Source: Bacteroidota bacterium
Lineage (GTDB): Bacteria; Bacteroidota; Bacteroidia; AKYH767-A; OLB10
DNA: 64,000 nt
Assembly (NCBI GenBank): GCA_016713445.1
Contig: JADJPB010000017.1
Coordinates: 46,617 to 110,616 of the forward strand
Direction: 5' to 3'
The notes under the pieces are model-generated. The model was not told the DNA's origin and did not search any database. It saw only the letters and a list, made by a program, of their open reading frames with translations. A program made the translations under genes and the position numbers. This document shows, piece by piece, positions 56,357-64,000 of the stretch (the first letter of the stretch is position 1; each line of letters opens with the position of its first letter).

Positions 56357-57265
56357 ATGGCAAAAGATGTAATTAAAAAAGTAAAGTTTCTGTTTAAAGA
56401 AACAGCGAATGAGTTTATAGATGACAATGCTATTAAATTAAGTGCATCGTTGTCCTATTATACTGTTTTTTCATTGCCACCGCTTTTAATTATTATTATA
56501 AGTTTATGTGGATTCTTTTATGGAGCAGAAGCTGTAAGTGGTGAACTCTATGGTCAAATTAAGGGTTTAGTTGGTGCTGATGCGGCAATTCAAATTCAAG
56601 AAGTAGTGAAAAACGTTAAACTTTCTAAAGATAATACCTTTGCTACTATTATTGGCGTAATTACATTGCTCATCGGAGCATCGGGCGTTTTTTCTGAAAT
56701 GCAGGATTCGATAAACTATATTTGGGGTATTCAAGCAAAGCCAAAACGTGGACTTATTAAATTTGTAAAGAATCGTTTGATGTCTTTTTCGATGATTGGA
56801 TCATTGGGATTTATTTTGATGGTTGGATTAATTGTTAATTCAGTGATGGATGTAATGTATAGTCGTTTAACGAATGTAATTCCTATTGATACTTTTTATT
56901 TGTTTTATGCGTCTAATCTATTTGTACTTTTTGTAATCATAACACTTTTATTCCTCATTATCTTTAAAATATTACCTGATGGAAAAATTGCATTTTTTGA
57001 TTGTCTAGTAGGAGCCGCATTCACTGCTTTTTTATTTATGATTGGAAAGTTTGCTATTGGGGCTTATCTAGGAAATTCAAATGTTGTTACTGCTTACGGA
57101 GCAGCCGGATCTATAATTTTAATTATGGTATGGGTGTATTATTCGGCTTTCATACTTTACTTTGGAGCCGAATTTACTAAAGTATATACTCGAACTCATG
57201 GAAAAAATATTCGACCCAATGAATATACAATTAAAGTGTTAAAACCGCAGGCAGAGATTAATTAA
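56357..57265 (+). CDS. YihY/BrkB-family inner membrane protein
   Basis: A 302-residue protein with about six membrane helices. Family motifs are DDNAIKLSASLSYYTVFSLP (early helix), GVFSEMQDSINYIWGIQAKP (after helix 2) and AYGAAGSIILIMVWVYYSAF with ILYFGAEFTKVYTR near the end. The family was once misnamed RNase BN and has no agreed biochemical function. It follows the Omp85-like gene by 47 bases and precedes the AI-2E family gene by 36 bases. Confidence 0.92.
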   Translation: MAKDVIKKVKFLFKETANEFIDDNAIKLSASLSYYTVFSLPPLLIIIISLCGFFYGAEAVSGELYGQIKGLVGADAAIQIQEVVKNVKLSKDNTFATIIGVITLLIGASGVFSEMQDSINYIWGIQAKPKRGLIKFVKNRLMSFSMIGSLGFILMVGLIVNSVMDVMYSRLTNVIPIDTFYLFYASNLFVLFVIITLLFLIIFKILPDGKIAFFDCLVGAAFTAFLFMIGKFAIGAYLGNSNVVTAYGAAGSIILIMVWVYYSAFILYFGAEFTKVYTRTHGKNIRPNEYTIKVLKPQAEIN

Positions 57266-57301
57266 GTATTGATGTATTTATTGTTATAACTAATTTGTAT
57301 T

Positions 57302-58416
57302 ATGGATCAAGTCAAAAGTGAATTCTCCTATTCAAAATTTTCTATTATTTTAATAGGAATTGTTGCATTCTTTTATATTCTATTTGTTGGGCAAGATATT
57401 ATTGTTCCACTGGTTTTTGCAACTATTATTGCCATCTTGCTTAATCCTTTCGTAAATTACCTTTGCAAAGTAAAGGTGAATAGGGTTTTTGCTATTTTAA
57501 TTGCATTAACCTTGACCATATTATTATTAGGCACACTAATTTATTTTATTATAAATCAAGCAACCATGTTCAGTGAATCATTGCCTGAAATTAAGAAAAA
57601 TTTATTAGTACTAATCAATGAAATAATTTTATGGGTTTCTCGAACATTTAATGTAAGTACAGCAAATATTAATGAATGGATCAATAATACGAAGGGCGAA
57701 AGCATGGATAATAGCTCTGAAGTCATCGGACAAACATTAGGTACATTGGGCGGTGTTTTTGTATTGATATTTTTATTACCGTGTATGTATTTATGATTTT
57801 ATATTACAAGCCATTACTGCTTGAATTTATTTCTCAGCTTTTTCGCCCAGAACAGCATGAAGTTGTTGGTGAGGTTTTGTTAGAGTCAAAGTCACTTATA
57901 CAAAGCTATTTGGTGGGGTTATTATTAGAGGCTGCATTAGTTGCCACTTTAAATTCTGTGGGATTATTAATTATTGGAGTGGAATATGCAATTTTAATTG
58001 GAATCATTGGAGCATTATTAAATATCATCCCTTACATTGGTGGATTGATCGCTATTACGATACCGATGTTGCTTGCTATAGCTACCGATACCCCTTTTGA
58101 TGCAGTTTGGGTTTTCATTTTATATATGATTGTACAATTTATAGATAATAATTTTTTCGTACCTACCATTGTTGCGCGAAAAGTAAAAGTAAATGCGCTC
58201 GTGTCGATTATTGTTGTATTAATAGGTGGTGCATTCTGGGGTTTTTCGGGAATGTTTCTTTCAATTCCCCTAATCGCAATATGTAAAGTTATTTTTGATA
58301 GGGTCGAACTTCTCTCTCCCTTCGGATTTCTAATTGGCGATAACCAACCCGATCTAGGCAATGAAATCTTTGATTTTAAATCTCACTTGAAAAAGATTAA
58401 ACGAAAGATAAAGTGA
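57302..58416 (+). CDS. AI-2E family (PerM-like) transporter, frameshifted
   Basis: Two overlapping frames form one ~371-residue protein. Adding one base in ACCGTG at about 57779-57781 turns LLPCMYL-stop into LLPVYVFMILYYKPLLLEF. Seven to eight hydrophobic helices; PerM-like motifs are GQDIIVPLVFATIIAILLNP, ALLNIIPYIGGLIAITIPML and QFIDNNFFVPTIVARKVKVN. Members export diverse small molecules; the AI-2 link is only a family name. Last plus-strand gene of the envelope cluster. Confidence 0.9.
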
Positions 58417-58536
58417 GATTTCTTCACAGATTTTATTTAAGTCATATAAATTGATATTTAAACAGAAGTCTTCACTCTTTATTAAATATCTCCTTTTGGT
58501 CTACACGGCAAAATGCAATTTCGTGTTTCAACTAGA

Positions 58537-60042
58537 TTAATTCTTGATGATTGCCACTTTACTTCTTGAATAAAGTTTAGTATCATCAATTTGAAAAATA
58601 TAGATGCCCGAATTTGTTGAAGCATCAACTGGAATGAGACACGGAGAACCTCTTTCACATTGCATCATCCCTTTCTGTACAAGCTGACCACTTGAACTGT
58701 AAAGTCTGTAAGATAAATTCTGGTTAAAATTCCCAATAAGTTCAATGACAATATTGCCATTTGAATAATAACTTTTTTGAACTCCTATAGTATTTGTTGC
58801 TATTCCAACCGTTAATGTATCACATAAACTTCCTGTCGCTGGGCCCAATCTATAATTTGGAAAATGCGGAAAAGTTCCAGTGTAGTTTGCGACAAGTTGT
58901 AGTTGCTGTTGAACGAAGTTACAAGAAACACCTGCGGAGTCCGGATAATTGATAACACTTATGTACTTAGAGCCACCTACTGACCCCATGTAAATTTTGT
59001 TATCTGGACCCAACTGCATAAGATAAAATGGAATGGAATTAGGAATTTGGAAATTATTGTAAATTGCAATATGTGCTTTTGTAGTAGAAATAACAGGTGC
59101 TGATAAATCATATTGATATAAATTAACGCCAGTGTTTACGTATAAATATCTTCCCGATGGTGAAATTTGACATCCATACAGCGTGCTATCAATTGTAGAT
59201 GGAAAATAAAAAGTTTCTCGATGACTGAAATTTCCATTGCAACGATCGAAGTTGTACACTACTACTTGATTGGTGGCTGATACTTGATTTAAATCTCCAG
59301 AAGTAAGTGCAAAAGTCGAACCGTCGGCGGAGAAACTACATTGACCTCGTATGAGTCCAAACGGAAATACAACTGGAGTATTAGAAATTACAGTCGTATC
59401 AATTCCATTAGGTGTAAGTAACAAGGAAAAAAATTGTCCTGAATTATATCCTCCAATAACAATCCACCAATCTCTCCCATTTCCATGTTTCACAGCGTGT
59501 AATGTTCGGTACAAAAGAGGTGTACTTAATGCATTGACAGTTGAAACCATTTGACCTAATCCTCCTTGAAGACTCATGTCAATTTTACTCATCTTAAGTT
59601 GTACAGGCTGATAGGATGAAATATAGGGTCCACCAGAAACATGGAATAGATAATAATTGGAAGAAGAACCAGGATCAGGAATTCCAATAACACTTTGATC
59701 CATTTGAAGTGGTTGATTGTTCGCATTGATCACTCCAGCATTGTAGTTTAAGCTACCTGCTAATGGACTATGTAATTTATTAGCTACTTCAGTTCCGTTG
59801 GTGTAAAATTGTAGCGCACCTTGTGCATTACTCATTGATACATTTGCATTGTAAAATAAAAAGTAACCATAAAAACCAATTGTATCTGGATAACCAAAAT
59901 AAAAATCCAATGCTGGCTGCGAGAAGTTTGGACCGCTTATATATCCAAGCATCCATCGATTATCATGCTTCTGTCCCAAACATAATGAATGCATCGCCAG
60001 AAAGAGCAATCCAATATTTAAAATAGATTTTAATGACTTCAT
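58537..60042 (-). CDS. Secreted T9SS cargo protein, relative of the 12.6-15.9 kb paralogues
   Basis: A 501-residue protein with a signal peptide (SILNIGLLFLAMHSLCLGQ). It shares the layout of the pair at 12618 and 14362: YYLFHVSGGPYISS, LHAVKHGNGRDWWIVIGG, CSFSADGSTFALTSG, YNFDRCNG, SPSGRYLYV and QLGPDNKIYMGS, and the GSLCDTLTVGIA linker before the type IX sorting domain (GQLVQKGMMQ ... GIYIFQIDDTKLYSRSKV). KHGNGxDWW, FDRC and DNKIY are shared, so they form one family with a predicted beta-propeller. Its ATG overlaps the upstream stop as ATGA. Confidence 0.85.
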   Translation of the reverse strand: MKSLKSILNIGLLFLAMHSLCLGQKHDNRWMLGYISGPNFSQPALDFYFGYPDTIGFYGYFLFYNANVSMSNAQGALQFYTNGTEVANKLHSPLAGSLNYNAGVINANNQPLQMDQSVIGIPDPGSSSNYYLFHVSGGPYISSYQPVQLKMSKIDMSLQGGLGQMVSTVNALSTPLLYRTLHAVKHGNGRDWWIVIGGYNSGQFFSLLLTPNGIDTTVISNTPVVFPFGLIRGQCSFSADGSTFALTSGDLNQVSATNQVVVYNFDRCNGNFSHRETFYFPSTIDSTLYGCQISPSGRYLYVNTGVNLYQYDLSAPVISTTKAHIAIYNNFQIPNSIPFYLMQLGPDNKIYMGSVGGSKYISVINYPDSAGVSCNFVQQQLQLVANYTGTFPHFPNYRLGPATGSLCDTLTVGIATNTIGVQKSYYSNGNIVIELIGNFNQNLSYRLYSSSGQLVQKGMMQCERGSPCLIPVDASTNSGIYIFQIDDTKLYSRSKVAIIKN

Positions 60043-62535
60043 TGTTTAATTATTTTTTGAGTATGTCTAAAACCATTATTGGATAATTCAAGAATAAACA
60101 TTCCTTGACTAAAATTTTCCATATTTATAATTACTGTTTCCTTATTTGATTCCACTTTTGAATAGATTAACTTTCCATACATATCCCAAATCCGATATTG
60201 AACACTTCCACTCAACTTACTTTTAACTTGAATGTCATTAACAAATGGATTTGGGAAAACGGATGGATTTTCATTTCCTACCAAAGAAGCAATCCCTGTA
60301 ACACATGTATTTACAACTATACTATCACTAAGATTAATAGTTAGAGATCCAACTTCATTACTAATGGTTAAGCTAACTGGGTAAATCCCCTGATTAAAAT
60401 ACTGAATATAATTAATTTCTTTTGTAGAGGTCAAGGGTGATCCACCTGGAAATGACCAATTATACCGTAGAAAAAGGTCTTCTGTCTCAGGATAAAAAGT
60501 TACCACCTTATATTCACAAATAGTATCATCACTGGCTATAATATTTGCAGCAGGTGGAACGAATTCCAAAATACCAATACTATTCAAATATCTTTTCCGA
60601 AAGTGCTTATGGTATATGGAAAATAGCCTCCAACTATCGATTGAGTTGGAGAAATATTAGCACTAGCCTTTGCTGCGAACTGATAAACATAATGATCGAA
60701 AGAACTATTGTTTCTACACAATAAAAAATAATCACAAGTACCATAAAGGCGATCATTAATAAATAGTGGAGAAAGTCGGTTTGTTGTACTGTTATACGTA
60801 ATAATTGTGCCTACGATTGAATCGACCAAATAAATGATTACTCCAGCAGTACCAATAAAAAGTGTATCGCTAGTCTTTGCAAGTCCCATGGCATAGGAAG
60901 AAACAAGTCCGATACTATTCCATCGCTGTCCAGTAAGTTTAAATAATAAATGTTCTCTTAACGATGCATGGAGTCTGCCTTTATAAAAGATCATATCATA
61001 CACTGGATGTAATAACGGTGTACTATCACCAATCGAAATAAATTGAGTTCCATCATACTTCGCGCAATAAGAAACCGGAACGGTATCGATAAGCGTGAAA
61101 TTTCCTCCGATATATAACTCATTATTATGAACCAGTAGTTTTTTCACTTCTCCATTGGTTCCATTTCCAACAGGCCGCCAACTTGAGCCATCCCATCGAG
61201 CAATATTGTTAAGAATTGTATCTCCCGAAGATTGAAACTTACCACCCACATAAATGGACCCGTTGTATTCAATAATTGTATTCACTGGACCAGAAAGTCC
61301 CTCTCCTACGTTTAACCAATTGGATCCATTCCAAGCAGAAATGTTGGGTGTAAATAAATGATCAGAGAAAAGAAAATTTCCACCAACATAATACAATCCC
61401 GAGCTACTGTCTGAATAGATGGTACGCGCTTCTGCATATTGGTAGGGAGCAGAATAAACAGGGAGTCCACATTTTCCAAAATGATTAATTTTTTGATTTC
61501 CATAATAAAGTAGTGCTGCGGCTGATTTTCCATTTATTCTATTAAAGTCTCCTCCAATAAAAAATCCGGAATCGCAAACACTGACTGAATAAAATTTCGT
61601 TTGAAAATTTTGTATAGGATCCTCTAAGTCGGAAGTTAAAATTGGCGGCAGAACATTTCCTGTGTGTATTTTGCTAACATGTGCTTTATTGTTCAAATTA
61701 TCGGTATAGACAACATAAGTAGTATCCTTGTAGTAAAAAGATCTTTCCACCTTTTTGAGTCCAACAATTAAATTAAAAAACTGAGAACCATTCCACCAAA
61801 ATAGATTTTTATCTGTACTTAAATACAACGTATCATTTCGTACATTAATTGAATTAATATTTGAAAAATGGGCAGCGGCTAAACTACTTAACCCTCCAAA
61901 AGTTCCTGATGTATCCACCCATGCTAGTCGGAAAGAAGGAATCGAATCAAAAAATTAAATAAACCTGAAAAGTATATTTTGTCACTTGATTTGCTGATAT
62001 CAATTGGTGCATAATCAAAACCAGCACCAAGAGGAGACCAAGTGCTCCCATCAAAAACCGCAGCATATCTCGCGGAAACCCCATCAATATATTGAAAGGG
62101 TCCACAGATGTACAGTTTACCATTAAATTCTTCCAATTCATTGATCTGAGCACCTGTTCCAGAATTGCCCACATTAAGCCATTGTGCTCCGTCCCATTTT
62201 GCGATATTTCCAGCAATAGCTCCGCCAGCTTCTGTAAAATCACCTACTACATATAATTCATTATTGTAAATTTCAATATCAAAAACAGAACCTACAATTC
62301 CGGCGCCGAGCGAATTCCATTGGACACCATCCCACATTGCGATACTTGATGCTTCAATATTTTCAATAGCATCGAAATATCCTCCTGCATAAAAGTTATT
62401 ATTCACGGTATCTAAAAAAGTTTTGTAAATAGCTCCTTGACATTTTAATCCAGTTCCCATGGGAATAAATTTTTGTCCAAGACAAAAGAAATGTGCAAAT
62501 GTGATACATAGTACTAGAAACAGTTTTTTAACCAT
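60039..62535 (-). CDS. Secreted beta-propeller/PKD protein with T9SS domain (two frameshifts)
   Basis: Three adjacent frames form one ~832-residue protein. The first break (A6 at 61949-61954) is bridged by adding one base, giving NFFDSIPSFRLAWVDTSGT; the second (T4 at 60593-60596) by adding one, giving GKRYLNSIGILEFVPPAANI. A signal peptide (LFLVLCITFAHFFCLGQ) is followed by repeats of the form AxWDGxxWxxLGxG ... YNNELYVVGDF (AMWDGVQWNSLG, AKWDGAQWLNVG, ARWDGSSWRPVG), which build a propeller. Near the end a PKD-like domain (NWSFPGGSPLTSTKE) precedes the sorting domain (PSVFPNPFVNDIQVKSK). Translationally coupled to the 58537 gene. Confidence 0.82.
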
Positions 62536-62896
62536 AGCAAATTTCTTTAAATAGGTCCTTCTTGGATAGCTGAGTTATTCTTAAAATATAGTATCGTAAA
62601 TTTAATATAAAATACTTATAAAGGAATAAAAATTGCTTTATTTCAAGTGTTTTCTTTTTTTAACCTCTTTTGAAGGTAAAATATGACATTAAAAGGTTTT
62701 TTTAATTGAATAAAGCCCTAAACTCAGACTATTGATTTATTCAAGCCTTTCGTTTAAACAAGAATTCCTAAAGGTTCTCGATGAGATTGAATGAACGAAT
62801 TAGCAATTGTGGGATTTTCCTACGCTTAAATTTATACTCATTTAAAGCTACAGCCAATTTTCAAACTAATCTCATTTTCAGGGCGAGGCTTTGCGA
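62536..62896. other. AT-rich intergenic spacer
   Basis: I see no gene or RNA I can support in these 361 bases. It probably holds the promoter of the minus-strand T9SS pair (near 62536-62600) and the 3' end region of meaB. A short plus-strand frame near 62781 overlaps the end of meaB and shows no protein-like features. Confidence 0.5.
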
Positions 62897-63817
62897 TCAA
62901 ATTAATTTTTTCACAAACCGATACAAATTAAAATCCACCTCTTCAAAAACAGTTTCCAACTTATCTTTCAATTCTTTTACACTCACATCTCGCATCCTTC
63001 CCTGTTGAATGAGTCGATATGCTCTTTCCGCAACTAAGCTTAAACGTTGATGGGTATTGGATGTTTTGGAATGTGCTTTTAGTGATTGCAATAATTCTTC
63101 GATACCTTCATAAGCACTCGCATTGGTTTTTAAAACAGGAATGACCCATTCACCATACGCAGGACGCTCGTGTAATGTTTTAATGATGCCAGCTGCGAAA
63201 AGATCAGCACCCGCTCTGTCCATTTTGTTGACTACGAAAATATCGCCACTCTCCATGATACCCGATTTCAAAGCTTGAATTTCATCTCCCGCCTCTGGCA
63301 CCAAGGTAACGACTACCGTATCCGCTAATCCAATAATTTCTACTTCGCTTTGTCCTACGCCAACGGTTTCGATGAAAATATAATCGAAATTGGATGCACG
63401 TAACACATCGCAGGCTTCTAATGTTTTGGCCGATAAACCACCCAATGCGCCTCGTGTTGCTAAAGAACGAATAAACACTTTCGGATTTGTGAAATGCTCC
63501 TGCATGCGTAACCGATCGCCGAGCAAGGAGCCGTGTGTAAACGGAGAAGAAGGATCTACTGCAATTACACCTACCGTATTCGGATGTCCATCAACGTTAG
63601 TCTGCGAACAGATGAGTTTGATGAGAGCATTAATCAAAGTGCTCTTTCCAGCTCCCGGTGGACCTGTGATTCCAATCACAGGCGTGTTTCTCGAAAACTG
63701 AAATCCATGCAACAAAGCTTCATATCCTGGCATTTCATTTTCAACCCAAGAGATGGCCCGAGCCAAGCTTCTTCGATCGCCTTTTTTTACACCTTCAAGG
63801 AGTTCTGAGATTTCCAC
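62897..63817 (-). CDS. meaB: Methylmalonyl-CoA mutase-associated GTPase MeaB
   Basis: A 306-residue G3E-type GTPase. The P-loop is GITGPPGAGKSTLINALIKL (~residue 50), VIAVDPSSPFTHGSLLGDRL is switch I, FIETVGVGQSEVEIIGLADT the switch II region and FVVNKMDRAGAD the base-recognition NKxD. MeaB guards loading and integrity of the adenosylcobalamin cofactor in methylmalonyl-CoA mutase. The mutase subunits are not in the window. No gene is seen from 63818 to the window end. Confidence 0.93.
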   Translation of the reverse strand: MEISELLEGVKKGDRRSLARAISWVENEMPGYEALLHGFQFSRNTPVIGITGPPGAGKSTLINALIKLICSQTNVDGHPNTVGVIAVDPSSPFTHGSLLGDRLRMQEHFTNPKVFIRSLATRGALGGLSAKTLEACDVLRASNFDYIFIETVGVGQSEVEIIGLADTVVVTLVPEAGDEIQALKSGIMESGDIFVVNKMDRAGADLFAAGIIKTLHERPAYGEWVIPVLKTNASAYEGIEELLQSLKAHSKTSNTHQRLSLVAERAYRLIQQGRMRDVSVKELKDKLETVFEEVDFNLYRFVKKLI

Positions 63818-64000
63818 GTGACGAAAGTACTAAGGAATAATTAGGAATGACAAGGTGGTCCATCGATTTTTCACCAATTCAGATGGAATAATAGGTGATT
63901 TCTTTCACTATTACATATTTGATAATCAAGTTGATTTTTTGAATTGGTTTTAATAAAGAGGACTTCTTCCCCTCACTCCCTCCTTTTAACTAATTTTGTG

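Noticed and set aside
1..64000. tRNA or rRNA genes
   Set aside because: On reading I found no stretch with a convincing T-arm and acceptor pairing; a covariance search would be needed to be certain.

Overview
The window is chromosomal DNA of a low-GC member of the Bacteroidota. This rests on many secreted proteins with type IX secretion (T9SS) C-terminal sorting domains, PKD and kelch-type surface proteins, a DUF4271-hemD-rnpA-yidD-S41 protease gene order, and a DUF4907 lipoprotein. Genus cannot be settled from sequence alone. At least a dozen conserved genes are broken by a single-base indel, mostly one base missing from a homopolymer. I read these as probable sequencing or assembly errors and annotate the repaired genes across the breaks.

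Layout. 1-8.7 kb: a T9SS-secreted protein (cut by the window edge), a GNAT acetyltransferase, a YjdF-like membrane protein, a kelch protein, a small CTD protein, an unrecognised cytoplasmic helical protein and a nine-repeat PKD protein. 8.8-12.5 kb: two glycosyltransferases coupled to uvrC. 12.6-22.8 kb: two tandem paralogous secreted proteins, the second broken, and a 2253-residue protein with a glycoside-hydrolase-like barrel and a beta-helix; a pentanucleotide repeat lies at its 5' end. 23-25 kb: a small secreted protein, a DUF4907 lipoprotein and a phosphoglucose/phosphomannose isomerase.

25.3-30.2 kb is a compact carotenoid operon (crtI, crtB, SRPBCC, crtZ, lycopene cyclase) led by a MerR/B12-type regulator that keeps the ligand residues of CarH-like photoreceptors. 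Perfect dyads sharing the half-site TTGTTT lie in front of both the regulator and crtI. 30.3-35.4 kb is a plastic region: a YhcG nuclease remnant with in-frame TGA codons, a beta-barrel-like protein, and an IS200-type Y1 transposase. The transposase has about 42 repeat units on one side and seven oppositely oriented units on the other, and diverged ~190-bp direct repeats bracket the whole module.

35.5-48 kb is mostly housekeeping: an LTA4 hydrolase-like M1 peptidase, DUF218, YceI, DUF4271-hemD-rnpA-yidD-S41 protease, an O-antigen ligase-like protein, a TPR protein, a MazG-like pyrophosphohydrolase and asnB. 48.4-58.4 kb is an envelope cluster on one strand: an AsmA-like DUF748 protein, an MCE/Mla-type lipid transporter (permease, ATPase, MCE protein), an alpha/beta hydrolase, an Omp85-like barrel, a YihY/BrkB protein and an AI-2E family permease. 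58.5-63.8 kb holds a translationally coupled pair of T9SS cargo proteins and meaB. MeaB and the CarH-like regulator both point to cobalamin use.
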